Shown one piece after another: positions 15,627 to 24,134 of a stretch of 29,700 bases of DNA. The notes under the pieces are model-generated. The model worked only from the letters and a program-made list of their open reading frames with translations, did no database searches and was not told where the DNA came from. Every line of letters starts with the position of its first letter. Within the stretch, counting starts at the first letter, position 1. The translations under genes were made by a program, and so were the position numbers. Source of the stretch: CANNBR01 sp964604015 (GTDB taxonomy: Bacteria; Babelota; Babeliae; Babelales; CAIQNR01); the NCBI GenBank assembly GCA_964604015.1, contig CAZRXF010000013.1:1-29700 (forward strand), written 5' to 3'.

Positions 15627-16253
15627 TTACTTCTTACACTTATCGTAGAAGAACTGTGCTTCAGCAAGAGGATCAGCGTGTTCGGTAATCGCTTTTCCAA
15701 CCACAATTCCGTCGGGATTAAGAGCGAGCATTTGATCGATATTATGGCGCCCTACTTTTGAAGAAATAAAAATGGGAACATTCGTGTTCCCTTTGAGCAT
15801 GTTCCAATCTTCTACAAAGATGAGTGTTTGACTTTCTTTATCATAAGGTTGATGGAACATAAGAGCGTCTACTCCAAAACTTTTTGCATCAAGTGCGGCT
15901 TGTCCGGGCGAACTAGCATCAAGAATGTCCAAGATAACACGTTTACCCATATCGTGAGCCTTTGTGCAGACATTTTGAATAACTTCCTTGCTGGTGCCTC
16001 CCATGACTGAGATCCAGTCAGCGCCTGCAGACCCAAAAAGCCCCACAATCTCGCGTCCTCTATCGACAATCTTGGTATCTGCAAAGATGAGCTTATGCGG
16101 AAACTGTTCGCGAAAAATTTCAACGACCCTAACGCCATGCTTCAGGATCGGAAGGGTTCCTATTTCAAGGCAGTCGGCCAAAGGGGCAACGTGCTGCGCT
16201 ATTTTAAGGTTCTGGTCCAAATCCAAAGCATCAAAAGAGATTTGAAATTTCAT
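15627..16253 (-). CDS. 3-hexulose-6-phosphate synthase-like (OMP decarboxylase superfamily)
   Basis: A 208-aa TIM-barrel protein of the orotidine-5'-phosphate decarboxylase superfamily, branch of hexulose-6-phosphate synthase and keto-gulonate-phosphate decarboxylase. Seen in the sequence: D8 in QISFDALD, E30 in LEIGT, and the signature D59-x-K61-x-x-D64 (ADTKIVDRG). These sit at the same spacing as the metal and phosphate ligands of the family. The later FHQPYDKE resembles the HxGxD element of hexulose-phosphate synthases more than the decarboxylase version. The expected reaction is the aldol joining of formaldehyde and ribulose 5-phosphate, or its reverse, which supplies pentose phosphate. 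The usual partner isomerase (phosphohexuloisomerase) is not nearby. AAAGGA precedes the ATG on the minus strand. The exact substrate is uncertain. Confidence 0.82.
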   Translation of the reverse strand: MKFQISFDALDLDQNLKIAQHVAPLADCLEIGTLPILKHGVRVVEIFREQFPHKLIFADTKIVDRGREIVGLFGSAGADWISVMGGTSKEVIQNVCTKAHDMGKRVILDILDASSPGQAALDAKSFGVDALMFHQPYDKESQTLIFVEDWNMLKGNTNVPIFISSKVGRHNIDQMLALNPDGIVVGKAITEHADPLAEAQFFYDKCKK

Positions 16254-16309
16254 CTATATCCTTTGCTAATAAAACGAGCCTCACCTTCCCTGAGTATAAC
16301 GAAGAATCG

Positions 16310-16340
16310 AAAAAAAGAGAGGGGGCTAGAAACCATCTAG
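16310..16340 (-). terminator. Candidate terminator after the 224-aa exported protein gene
   Basis: The inverted repeat CTAGA (16326-16330) and TCTAG (16336-16340) lies just beyond the stop codon of the upstream minus-strand gene. On the minus strand it is followed by a C-rich stretch and then a run of seven T (16310-16316). The stem is short and the T run somewhat distant, so this is weak evidence. If real, it separates the exported protein gene from the synthase gene. Confidence 0.35.
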
Positions 16341-16353
16341 GCTAGCGGCTTTT

Positions 16354-17028
16354 CTAGACACTAGTTCTTGTAAATTTTGACTGAACATCTGCGCCCTCAG
16401 TTTTTACTGACTGATTGAGCGATTCAAAAAATTGTCGGTAGGAAAGAATGGAGAGAGCGTTATCAGAGAGGCTGATAGAGTTTTTTACAAAAATGGTTGG
16501 AAGCGCAAGCTGGGGATTATTGTTGGTGACGGTAATACCGGTTGGGACATACAGCTCCTCAGGTTTTGCAATGAACGTGATGGCGTCAAGAGGAAGGGTG
16601 CGATCGGCAGGAGTTTCTTTTTTTTTAACATCCCAAAAATAGAGGTTTGTTTTGAGGTCTTTTTTACGCTCGATTGAGTAGTAGGCACAGGCAGTTTTTT
16701 CAGGTACACGCCAGGTGTTAATCGTATTTTCGAGCATAAAAATAGGTTCTATTTTGTCGGTGATCACGAGCGTAAAAATAGTGTCGCGATGCTTACGGGG
16801 GAACACGACCTGACCGACCGAATTTGAGGCAGTTAGATAGCCAAAATATGAGGCATAGATTCCTTCAGTAGCCGCCACTGTTTTTGTTGTCAGGAATTTA
16901 TTTTCTGAGTTTGAAACGGGTAAAGAAGGATATTTTTTGAGTGTACAGACAACCATATGAGGGCTTTGCGCAGAAAAACATGGCACAAAAACCCCCAAAA
17001 AAATCGGTACAAGAAACTTTTTTTTCAT
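16354..17028 (-). CDS. Small exported protein of unknown function (224 aa)
   Basis: No recognised family. I use the start at 17028 because it gives a clean signal peptide (MKKKFLVPIFLGVFVPCFSA, cleavage before QS) and has AAGGGA upstream. An in-frame upstream start at 17118 would add 30 residues with no signal character. The mature part of about 204 residues looks beta-rich and mixed charged, with alternating hydrophobic stretches such as GQVVFPRKHRDTIFTLVITD. Few cysteines are present. It lies 100 nt upstream of the hexulose-phosphate-synthase-like gene on the same strand and is divergent from a delta-60-repeat gene. A periplasmic location is likely; the function is unknown. Confidence 0.78.
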   Translation of the reverse strand: MKKKFLVPIFLGVFVPCFSAQSPHMVVCTLKKYPSLPVSNSENKFLTTKTVAATEGIYASYFGYLTASNSVGQVVFPRKHRDTIFTLVITDKIEPIFMLENTINTWRVPEKTACAYYSIERKKDLKTNLYFWDVKKKETPADRTLPLDAITFIAKPEELYVPTGITVTNNNPQLALPTIFVKNSISLSDNALSILSYRQFFESLNQSVKTEGADVQSKFTRTSV

Positions 17029-17341
17029 AGCAGATTTCGTCCCTTTTTGCGTAATGAGTGAACAATGACAAGTGTACCATGTCTTCGTTTTTTTAAAAAA
17101 GAGTTTGCACGTTGCCATTTAATTTCTTTAAAAAATCAATTCAATATTATTATTTGGATTATAAACAAAATAGTAAATTACTTTATCTGCAAACTACGGC
17201 ACTTTTTAAAGCGAGGTGGGTTGAAGATTGACTCTCGAGTGGCAAACGGGTCAATCTTTTACGATCTTGTAACTTGTTCTTTGGAAGAGAGAAAGGTGCA
17301 GGCGATAACTGAATAATCATGTTATGAAAAAGGTATCTCCC
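17029..17341. other. Divergent intergenic region (313 nt)
   Basis: This AT-rich gap separates two divergently transcribed genes for exported proteins and must hold promoters for both. I could not identify a convincing sigma70 promoter pair on either strand. TTGCAC (17114-17119) lies 17 nt before a poor -10 box, and TTGACT overlaps the dyad described next. Open frames here look like chance translations. The only well-defined structure is the inverted repeat at 17224-17258. Confidence 0.6.
17224..17258 (+). promoter_or_regulatory. 9-bp inverted repeat in the leader of the first delta-60 gene
   Basis: AAGATTGAC (17224-17232) and GTCAATCTT (17250-17258) are perfect inverted copies around a 17-nt loop, followed by TTTA. 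It lies 84 nt upstream of the start codon. It could be an RNA hairpin in the 5' leader (attenuator or stabiliser) or a protein-binding dyad. The pairing is seen directly; the role is inferred. Confidence 0.5.
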
Positions 17342-18784
17342 ATGTTAAAAAGAAAAACTATGTTTTTGGCAATTGCTATGCTTTCTTCCGTGTTTTGTTT
17401 GCGTGCTTCATCAATCTATCCCTATCTTGTATCGAGAAATTATTTAGGCAATTTCGCAACCCCTCAAGGGTCGCTGATTACGGCAAGTTCTCCTGCGCTT
17501 GGCCAAATTCTTACGCAAAGTGGGGTAAATCCCACACCAAGTGGGCCAACAGGTGTTTGGGGATTGAACCAGCGCAAGGGAAACGGCGGCTATTATTACC
17601 AAAACATAAATAATAATTTCTCAACTGGTAGGCTTGCAATGCAATCGAATGGATCATTCGGAGTTCTAGGGGTTACTTATGCAGGTGGATACTCGGTGAT
17701 TCTTGAATCATTTTCTGTGAACGGTGTTTTGCAATGGACGTGGACCGTTCCTGGTTTTACTCAACCAGATGGCATTGTAAGTGATGGTAGTGGAGGCTAT
17801 TATATTTGTGGGCAGAATTATTCGCCACAAGGAGGCTGGCTGATGCATGTTACGTCAGAGGGGTTTTCTGATCCTTCATTTAATGGAGGTTCGCCGCTGA
17901 TATTCCCAAAAACAGGTACTCCAACCTATGCATATTTTTCGGGAGTAGGTGTTCAATCGACAGGAAAAGTGGTAGTAACAGGAAGTACTGGGATCGCTGA
18001 TTTTACAGTGGGTCGTATTTTGCCGAATGGGACTACTGATGCTGATTTTGCTTCTTCAACAGGCGCTCCTGGGACTCCTTCAGCTCTTGGTATTGATTCT
18101 CAAGATAGAATTTTGGTTACGACCTGGGATGGCGGTGCCGTCATGGCTAAGCGTATTTACCGCTTTCTTGCAAATGGAGGACTTGATACATCTTTTGGGG
18201 GTGTTACCACGCCTGGATATCTTGATTTACCGAATAACACAGCCCCACTAGGATTGCTTGTGCTTTCAGATAACAGCGCGATAATTGTGGGGTACGATAA
18301 TGGCTTTACTCCAAAGAAGATGCGGGTTACCAAAGTAACGGCAGCAGGTCTTTTGGACACTACGTTTGGTGGTTTGGATATTACAACAGGGAAAAAACTT
18401 GGTTACGTTATAATCGATTATTTAGTTACATCAAGAGGTGATAACTTAGCATATGGCGCTGCGTTAATGCCAAACGGGGACATTGCAGTGGTGGGGCAAG
18501 TACTTAATGGGGCGATGTCGGTAGTCTCCTATTATGGTATTGCTATGTTAAAATCAGATGGAACTCTCGATCCAAGTTTTACCATTCCAGGAGGAACTCC
18601 TGGAGCGGTAGCTGGAAGCGTAATAGTACAACTAGGTTCTGGGAACTCAGCTGCTTATGGGGTAGGCTATCAGAACGTGGCGGGTTCAACCGGATTAGTA
18701 GTAGCAGGGTGGGGTGGAGCTCCTACGAGCTATACCGGTAGCGGATTGGGTGTTGGTCTCGTGTTTTATACAAATAATAATTAG
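17342..18784 (+). CDS. Exported delta-60-repeat protein (480 aa)
   Basis: The start at 17342 has AAAAAGG at 17327-17333 with good spacing. An in-frame ATG at 17324 has no ribosome site and would only lengthen the leader. A signal peptide (hydrophobic core about 6-19, cleavage near LRA) precedes degenerate delta-60 repeats. Each is roughly a hydrophobic strand, G/D turn and strand, ending in motifs such as NGGLDTSFGG, AGLLDTTFGG and DGTLDPSFT. At least five units are visible. In characterised families these repeats resemble beta-propeller blades and occur on secreted or surface proteins. The overall composition is rich in Gly, Ser, Thr and Asn with few cysteines. A second protein of the same class follows after a terminator. 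Binding or structural function is likely; the ligand is unknown. Confidence 0.87.
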   Translation: MLKRKTMFLAIAMLSSVFCLRASSIYPYLVSRNYLGNFATPQGSLITASSPALGQILTQSGVNPTPSGPTGVWGLNQRKGNGGYYYQNINNNFSTGRLAMQSNGSFGVLGVTYAGGYSVILESFSVNGVLQWTWTVPGFTQPDGIVSDGSGGYYICGQNYSPQGGWLMHVTSEGFSDPSFNGGSPLIFPKTGTPTYAYFSGVGVQSTGKVVVTGSTGIADFTVGRILPNGTTDADFASSTGAPGTPSALGIDSQDRILVTTWDGGAVMAKRIYRFLANGGLDTSFGGVTTPGYLDLPNNTAPLGLLVLSDNSAIIVGYDNGFTPKKMRVTKVTAAGLLDTTFGGLDITTGKKLGYVIIDYLVTSRGDNLAYGAALMPNGDIAVVGQVLNGAMSVVSYYGIAMLKSDGTLDPSFTIPGGTPGAVAGSVIVQLGSGNSAAYGVGYQNVAGSTGLVVAGWGGAPTSYTGSGLGVGLVFYTNNN

Positions 18785-18811
18785 GTGTATGAGAGAGACT
18801 ACTAAAATGTG

Positions 18812-18839
18812 AAGGGTGCCTGTAACGGTGCCCTTTTTC
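18812..18839 (+). terminator. Rho-independent terminator between the two delta-60 genes
   Basis: AGGGTGCC pairs with GGTGCCCT around a 6-nt loop (tgtaac), with two G-U pairs inside, and runs into TTTTT. It lies 28 nt after the first gene's stop codon and just before the second gene's ribosome site, so the two delta-60 genes may be separate transcripts or coupled by partial read-through. Confidence 0.82.
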
Positions 18840-18855
18840 TAAAGTAAGGAAAAAC

Positions 18856-20751
18856 GTGATAAAAAGGGTGTGGATCGTTCTTGTAAGTAGTGCGGTGATG
18901 GGGTCAGTGCCTCAAACTATGCGCGTGCATGATGAAACGTTTCTTGAGCATGATCGAATGGTGCAGCTCAGTCTCTTGTATGATCGTTACCCGCATCTTA
19001 TCCCTGCTCCTGATAGTGATCTTGCTCGTGCGACGACATTACCGCTGCTTAATGGTTTTGGTCAGAGCATTGCCTTTTCTCCCAATCTTGCGTCACCGAC
19101 TTTGACCGTGACTGGGTATGGGTATCAGTACAATCCAGATGCTACGCCGAGCAGTACGAGCTTGACGGCAAACCAAACAGCTTTTGCCATGCTTTGTATT
19201 GCTCGTTATAACTATGTCACTGAACAACTTGATCAGACATTTAATCCGCTTGCCCGTGGTATTAATGGGATTCCGGGAAAAGGTGCCCGAGGTCAGGTAA
19301 TTACCAAATTTGGAAGTAGCACTTTTCCTTTACGCGTGGTTATTCAACCTGATCTTTTACTTCCTCACCAAGTAACTCGACAAAAAATTTTGATCATAGG
19401 TTATCGCTATCTTGTGACGGGAAATGCAAATACGAACGTGTACCAGATTTTTGTGGCGCGTTATAACTGGGACGGGAGCTTGGACACAACCTATAATGCA
19501 AATGGTCCGACTCCAGGGATTGCGTCAACGCCGGTTTCTGTGATTCCAAGTAACACGAATCTTATCGCTGGCATCAGTGACATTGCTTATGACGCTGCAT
19601 TACAACCTGATAACAAATTGGTAGTGGTCGGGACAGCAACGGGACAACTTTTTGCACTGCGTTACAAGACGGATGGAACGCTTGATACGACGTTTAACCC
19701 TTCCGGTTTCACGTACAATTTTAACACGGTGCCGGTACTTAAAACGCCGGGAGGAACAACGCCCGGGGTGTTTGTCTGCAGTATTTTGAGTAAACGTACG
19801 GTGAACAACGCGGGCCTTTCCATTGTGGGATATGATAACGCGTATGGGGTTGCGATTCAGCCTGATGGAAAAATTGTTATTGCAGGAACGGGATCGAGTT
19901 TTGTTTCACCATTGAACAGTAGTGCGCTTGATGGAAGTCAACTTGCAGCATCAGTGCTCGATGGATCTGGAACGAACCTCATTGGTGCAACCGGACGCAA
20001 TCAGGTTATTCTTTTACGTTTGACTGCAACGGGCGTGCCGGATACCACGTTTGGTAAACAACTAAACAATCTTGCATCGTCTGGCGTGCAAGTTACGACT
20101 GTTGCAGGGTTTGATGATGCTGGCTATGCGGTAGCATTGCAACCTGATGGAAAAATTTTGGTAGCAGGATCAATGGGTGATGGCTTCGGGAATTACTTTA
20201 TGACGCTCATTCGTTACACGGCTCAGGGTATTGTTGATACCTCATTCGGACCGACACAGGTGCTTAATACACTCAAAGGGGTGATACGGCTTCAGGGAAA
20301 GCAAGTACTTCCTGTTGCAGAAAGTCCTTTTGCTCTTGCAAATATGGTGGTGTTGCAGCCGGATAACAAAATTCTTATCTCCGGGTATAACACGTATAAT
20401 GCGTCAACACCGCGATTTACAATGACAGTGGCACGGTATCTACCAACAGGAGTGCTTGATAAAACATTTAACCCGTCAGGTATCCCTCAAGGATTTTCTC
20501 CTCCCAATGCGTCGATTCCTATAGGATACAATCTTCCAGTGCAGCGTGGTGTGCAAACAATTTCCATTCAGGGAATTTATGACAAGTCCTTTGGTATGGC
20601 GCTTCAACCAGGAGTAGGGGGAAGAATTATATTGGTAGGATGTAGTTATGATAAAGATCCTCTCCAGCAGTTATATGCATTTGCCGCGGCAATTCTTTCA
20701 TCGACGGGAGCTGTGCAAACAATTACGACCGGGTCATTCACCAATTCGTGA
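18856..20751 (+). CDS. Exported delta-60-repeat protein (631 aa), GTG start
   Basis: Translation begins at GTG 18856, five nucleotides after AAGGA. The first 16 or so residues (IKRVWIVLVSSAVMGS) form a signal peptide. About six canonical delta-60 repeats follow, with the pattern LQPDGKI(L/V)(I/V)AG ... RY-x2-DG-x-LDT-(T/S)F. Clear examples are ALQPDNKLVVVG, AIQPDGKIVIAG, ALQPDGKILVAG and VLQPDNKILISG, each followed by endings such as GTLDTTFNPSG. The repeats are better conserved than in the preceding gene. This class is predicted to fold as a beta-propeller-like surface domain. The mature N-terminus (residues 20-50) is charged and unrelated to the repeats. No catalytic motif is visible. Export to the periplasm or cell surface is inferred from the signal peptide. 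Confidence 0.9.
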   Translation: MIKRVWIVLVSSAVMGSVPQTMRVHDETFLEHDRMVQLSLLYDRYPHLIPAPDSDLARATTLPLLNGFGQSIAFSPNLASPTLTVTGYGYQYNPDATPSSTSLTANQTAFAMLCIARYNYVTEQLDQTFNPLARGINGIPGKGARGQVITKFGSSTFPLRVVIQPDLLLPHQVTRQKILIIGYRYLVTGNANTNVYQIFVARYNWDGSLDTTYNANGPTPGIASTPVSVIPSNTNLIAGISDIAYDAALQPDNKLVVVGTATGQLFALRYKTDGTLDTTFNPSGFTYNFNTVPVLKTPGGTTPGVFVCSILSKRTVNNAGLSIVGYDNAYGVAIQPDGKIVIAGTGSSFVSPLNSSALDGSQLAASVLDGSGTNLIGATGRNQVILLRLTATGVPDTTFGKQLNNLASSGVQVTTVAGFDDAGYAVALQPDGKILVAGSMGDGFGNYFMTLIRYTAQGIVDTSFGPTQVLNTLKGVIRLQGKQVLPVAESPFALANMVVLQPDNKILISGYNTYNASTPRFTMTVARYLPTGVLDKTFNPSGIPQGFSPPNASIPIGYNLPVQRGVQTISIQGIYDKSFGMALQPGVGGRIILVGCSYDKDPLQQLYAFAAAILSSTGAVQTITTGSFTNS

Positions 20752-20895
20752 TGTGTCCTTTTGTTATATGTTTGTGATTTCTTAATGTGCGTTATTTTCG
20801 CAGTTGCTCGCTTCCATTATTTTGTCTATCTTTGACTGCACTTATCATGTGCATTTAGATACTGAATGCCGTGTTGTGTTTCAGGGGAGAACGGC

Positions 20896-22308
20896 GTGAA
20901 AAAAAATATCTTCAGTAGTTATCTGACAGGAATAAAAGACCGAAGCCACGGTGAAGGGTTTGCAAAAATTCTACGTTACTTTTTTCCTGAGTTTGTGACG
21001 GCTGTTATTCTTTACTCGTTGCCCATGCTGATTGATGCGCGTTGGATTGCACATCTTCAGTCAACATCTGCCTACGCAACACTTGGTATTACCAATACGA
21101 TTCTTCATTCAATTATTAAAATTGCTGAAGGGCTTTCAGTGGCAACGATTGTGATGACAGGACAACTCAATGGAATGGGAGAACTGAAACGAGTAGGTAA
21201 AGCATTAGTGCACGCGTTTTGGACGACAATCATTGTTGGGGGACTCGTTTCAGCGGTCTTATACTTTGGTGCGTACCGTTTGTACATGTGGTATCGACTA
21301 CCAGAGGCCATGATTGTGTTAGGTGCGCCGTTCTTAAAGGTTCGAGCCATCGGCATTTTCTTTACCTTTGTCTATTTTGGACTGATCGGTTTTATGCGTG
21401 GTATTAAAGATACCCGTACGCCGATGATGATTTTTATCGTTGGCTGCGCGCTCTTTTTGTTTTTCGATTACGCGCTCATATTTGGCGCATTTGGTTTTCC
21501 GCAGTGGGGCCTTTTAGGATCTGCTGTAGCATCAGTCATTCAGTCGGTGAGTATGTGTCTTTTTGCGCTCTATTATGTGGTGCAAAATAAAACACTTAAG
21601 CAGTATGAAATAAAACTTTTTTCTGTGTTTACTTCAACTCGATCCATGTGGGAGCTGTGTAAATTGAGTGTTCCGGTGGTCATTGATAAGGCAGCGCTTT
21701 CTTGGTCGTATGTGTGGTTGGGGTACTGTCTAGCTCCAATGGGCACCTGTGTCCTTGCAAGTTTTGCAGTGGTTAAAGATCTTGAACGGTTTGCCTTGCT
21801 TCCTGCCATTGCTTTTGCTCAAGTAATTACCTTTTTGGTGAGCAACGATTACGGGCGCCATGATTGGGAAGGGATAAAAACAAACAGCAAAAAAATAATC
21901 TTTATGGCATCGATCTCTGTTCTCGGGATTTTATATGTTTGTTCGCTGTGGCCGTCTGACATCATTAAACTGTTTGATTTTAAAGGAGAATTTACCGTTT
22001 TTGCCGCAAAAATGTTCCCGGTGGTGAGTATACTTGCCTTCTTTGATGTGCTACAATTAATCCTTGCTGGAGCCCTACGTGGAGCGGCAAATGTACAGGT
22101 TGTTATGTGGACAAGGCTTTTGGTGTGTGCTGGTTTCTTTGCCCCCTTGGCGTACATGTTTTCAAGAATTGATACCCCGCATATTTTGATAAAGTGTGTT
22201 CTTGTGTATAGCTGTCTGTATATTGGCAATGCGGTGATGGGGCTTGTCTACATAAAAAGGTTCCGAGCTGAAGCTTGGAAAACTAAATCGATTGAGGTGG
22301 AAGCATGA
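20896..22308 (+). CDS. MATE-family multidrug/metabolite antiporter
   Basis: An integral membrane protein with about twelve hydrophobic segments arranged in two halves, as in MATE cation-coupled efflux transporters. The family-typical stretch FMRGIKDTRTPM followed by GFPQWGLLGSAVASV is visible in the first half. I choose GTG 20896 because AGGGGAGA (20883-20890) sits correctly before it; the in-frame ATG at 20866 lacks a ribosome site and adds a Cys-rich tail unlike the family. The product is then 470 aa. Its stop overlaps the gatC start by 4 nt (ATGA), implying translational coupling, although no functional link between MATE and GatCAB is known to me. The substrate cannot be told. MurJ-type lipid flippase is less likely given the MATE motif. 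Confidence 0.9.
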   Translation: MKKNIFSSYLTGIKDRSHGEGFAKILRYFFPEFVTAVILYSLPMLIDARWIAHLQSTSAYATLGITNTILHSIIKIAEGLSVATIVMTGQLNGMGELKRVGKALVHAFWTTIIVGGLVSAVLYFGAYRLYMWYRLPEAMIVLGAPFLKVRAIGIFFTFVYFGLIGFMRGIKDTRTPMMIFIVGCALFLFFDYALIFGAFGFPQWGLLGSAVASVIQSVSMCLFALYYVVQNKTLKQYEIKLFSVFTSTRSMWELCKLSVPVVIDKAALSWSYVWLGYCLAPMGTCVLASFAVVKDLERFALLPAIAFAQVITFLVSNDYGRHDWEGIKTNSKKIIFMASISVLGILYVCSLWPSDIIKLFDFKGEFTVFAAKMFPVVSILAFFDVLQLILAGALRGAANVQVVMWTRLLVCAGFFAPLAYMFSRIDTPHILIKCVLVYSCLYIGNAVMGLVYIKRFRAEAWKTKSIEVEA

Positions 22309-22589
22309 GTATCTCTCGGGAAGAAGTTTTAAAGATTGCCCATATTTCGCGTCTTTCTCTTGAAGAACATGAGATTGAGCCGATTGTTAAGCAGCTAAAT
22401 GAAGTACTTGCGTATGCCCAGTGCGTGCAAGAACTTGCAAGCGAGCTTGAATGGCAGCCTTCCAACAAGAACGTCAATATGCTCCGTCCTGATGAGATTC
22501 ATCCTTCTCCTTCTGAAGCAGTTCTTGCCTGTGCCCCTGAGAAGGAAGAGCAGTATTTTGTAGTTCCCCGCATTATCGATGCCAAATAA
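22305..22589 (+). CDS. gatC: Glutamyl/aspartyl-tRNA amidotransferase subunit C
   Basis: GatC is the small subunit that wraps around and stabilises GatA and GatB in the enzyme that converts Glu-tRNA(Gln) or Asp-tRNA(Asn) to the amide form. The 94-aa product starts with the typical pattern SREEVLKIAHISRLSLEEHE, continues through an amphipathic helix with QLNEVL, and ends with the conserved acidic-aromatic tail including FVVPRII. The length is normal. It overlaps the MATE stop codon and is followed after 15 nt by gatA. gatB is not in the window. The presence of GatCA implies that this organism makes at least one of Gln-tRNA or Asn-tRNA by the indirect route. Confidence 0.93.
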   Translation: MSISREEVLKIAHISRLSLEEHEIEPIVKQLNEVLAYAQCVQELASELEWQPSNKNVNMLRPDEIHPSPSEAVLACAPEKEEQYFVVPRIIDAK

Positions 22590-22604
22590 AAAGGCGCTTG
22601 TCAT

Positions 22605-24041
22605 ATGAACAAATACACGTATGCAACAATTGAAGAACTAAAAAAGGCGCTTGCAAACAAAGAGACAACGCCTGAAAATCTAGTTCAACACGCTTTAGAA
22701 CGCGCTGAGAAACTCAAAGATTTAAATGCGGTTCTTGAAACGTTTGATAAGAAATCGATTTTAGAAAATTCTTCCTTACAAGGTCGCCTTGCTGGGATTC
22801 CTGGTTATATCAAAGACAATATCTGTCAGAAAGATCGTCTGCTTACCTGTGGGTCAAACATTCTCAAGGGGTTTCGTTCTACATACGATGCAACGGCGAT
22901 TGCTCGTTTAAAAGAAGAAGGAGCGCTTCTTCTTGGGCGAACTAACCTTGATGAATTTGCGATGGGAAGCTCAGGTGAAACATCTGCGTTTGGAAAAACG
23001 AAAAATCCGTGGAACCTTGAATGTGTACCTGGCGGTTCAAGTAGTGGATCTGGTGCCGCGGTAGCAGCGGGGCTTGCTTCGTGGGCACTTGGCTCAGAAA
23101 CAGGTGGTTCGGTGCGACTTCCAGCGGCTATGTGTGGGCTTGTGGGTATGAAGGTTACCTATGGTCTGATATCGCGGTATGGATTGGTTGCCTATGGTTC
23201 TTCACTTGACAGTATCGGGGTATTTAGCCGCACTGTGTATGATAACGCCTTGGTTGTTTCAGTGCTTGGTGGTCATGATGAAAAAGATTCATCCTCGTTA
23301 AAAACTGAACCAAAAGATTATACTAAGTCACTTACCGGTGAGCTTAAAAAAGGGTTGAGAATTGGGGTTGTCAAAGATGCAATTGATGCGCCGGGCATTC
23401 ACCCTGAGGTGCGTCAAGCAACACTTGATGCCTTAAAACTTTTGGAAGACCAAGGGGCTGTTCTTCAACCAATTTCTATTAAAGCGTTGCAGTACTGTGC
23501 CGCTTCCTACTTTATCATCAGCCGTGCTGAAGCTGCCTCAAACCTCGCTCGGTTTGATGGGGTGAGATACGGTGCACGCGTTCCTGGTAAGAATCTTCTT
23601 GAAATGTACGAAAACACTCGTTGTGCCGGATTTGGTCCCGAAGTAAAGAGTCGTATCATCTTGGGCAACTATGTACTTTCTGTGGGACACTCACGCGAAT
23701 TTTATGAAAGTGCTCAACGAGTACGTAGCTTGATCAGAAAAGAAATGCAGGATGCTTTTAATACAGTTGATCTTTTGGTGATGCCAACTCATTCAGTACC
23801 AGCATTTAAAACAGGTGCTTACGATAATAATAAGTTGGAAATGGACTTGCAGGATTACTTTACCGCTCCTGTTAACTTGGCCGGAGTGCCCGCCATTTCT
23901 CTACCGGTAGGGTTTACCTCTGATGGTAAACCATTGGGTATGCAACTTATTGGGCCACATCTTTCTGAAGAACTGATTTTCCAAACGGCGCACGCCTACC
24001 AACAAAAAACAGATTGGCACACGCGCACTCCGCAACTTTAA
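22605..24041 (+). CDS. gatA: Glutamyl/aspartyl-tRNA amidotransferase subunit A
   Basis: The amidase subunit that releases ammonia from glutamine for the tRNA-dependent amidation carried out with GatB and GatC. The Ser-cisSer-Lys triad of the amidase-signature family is intact: K70 (IPGYIKDN), S145 (PGGSSSGSG) and nucleophile S169 (GSETGGSVRLPA). The spacing matches characterised GatA proteins, with 24 residues between the serines and 99 between Lys and nucleophile. The length of 478 aa is normal. AAAAAGG lies upstream with slightly long spacing (about 11 nt). The gene completes a MATE-gatC-gatA unit. A 9-bp inverted repeat follows 42 nt after the stop codon. Confidence 0.96.
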   Translation: MNKYTYATIEELKKALANKETTPENLVQHALERAEKLKDLNAVLETFDKKSILENSSLQGRLAGIPGYIKDNICQKDRLLTCGSNILKGFRSTYDATAIARLKEEGALLLGRTNLDEFAMGSSGETSAFGKTKNPWNLECVPGGSSSGSGAAVAAGLASWALGSETGGSVRLPAAMCGLVGMKVTYGLISRYGLVAYGSSLDSIGVFSRTVYDNALVVSVLGGHDEKDSSSLKTEPKDYTKSLTGELKKGLRIGVVKDAIDAPGIHPEVRQATLDALKLLEDQGAVLQPISIKALQYCAASYFIISRAEAASNLARFDGVRYGARVPGKNLLEMYENTRCAGFGPEVKSRIILGNYVLSVGHSREFYESAQRVRSLIRKEMQDAFNTVDLLVMPTHSVPAFKTGAYDNNKLEMDLQDYFTAPVNLAGVPAISLPVGFTSDGKPLGMQLIGPHLSEELIFQTAHAYQQKTDWHTRTPQL

Positions 24042-24083
24042 TGACTAACTGAAAAACCAGATCATTGCTCTTTCTTCAACCAA

Positions 24084-24120
24084 AGCTTTATGCTGTCTTC
24101 CTAGGGACGGACATAAAGCT
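24084..24120 (+). promoter_or_regulatory. 9-bp inverted repeat between gatA and the PAP2 gene
   Basis: AGCTTTATG (24084-24092) and CATAAAGCT (24112-24120) are perfect inverted copies around a 19-nt loop. The 3' arm ends 2 nt before the PAP2 ribosome site (AGGGGGAAGGG, 24122-24132). No T run follows, so it is a poor terminator. A leader hairpin controlling access to the ribosome site, or a protein-binding dyad, is possible. Confidence 0.45.
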
Positions 24121-24134
24121 CAGGGGGAAGGGCA

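Noticed and set aside
15616..15631. AGTAAG/CTTACT hairpin between convergent genes as a bidirectional terminator
   Set aside because: Only six mostly AT pairs and no T run on either side.
17029..17118. Earlier start for the 224-aa exported protein
   Set aside because: It would bury the signal peptide behind 30 residues of unlikely sequence.
17065..17316. 83-codon frame in the divergent intergenic region
   Set aside because: No ribosome site, AT-rich chance composition, and it crosses the 9-bp dyad and likely promoters.
17324..17341. Earlier ATG for the first delta-60 gene
   Set aside because: No ribosome site before it; the AAAAAGG needed for the start at 17342 lies inside this extension.
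20822..20848. TTGTCT and TATCAT as promoter of the MATE gene
   Set aside because: The -10 box is good but the spacer is only 15 nt and the -35 box is weak.
20866..20895. Earlier ATG for the MATE gene
   Set aside because: No ribosome site, while AGGGGAGA sits correctly before GTG 20896.
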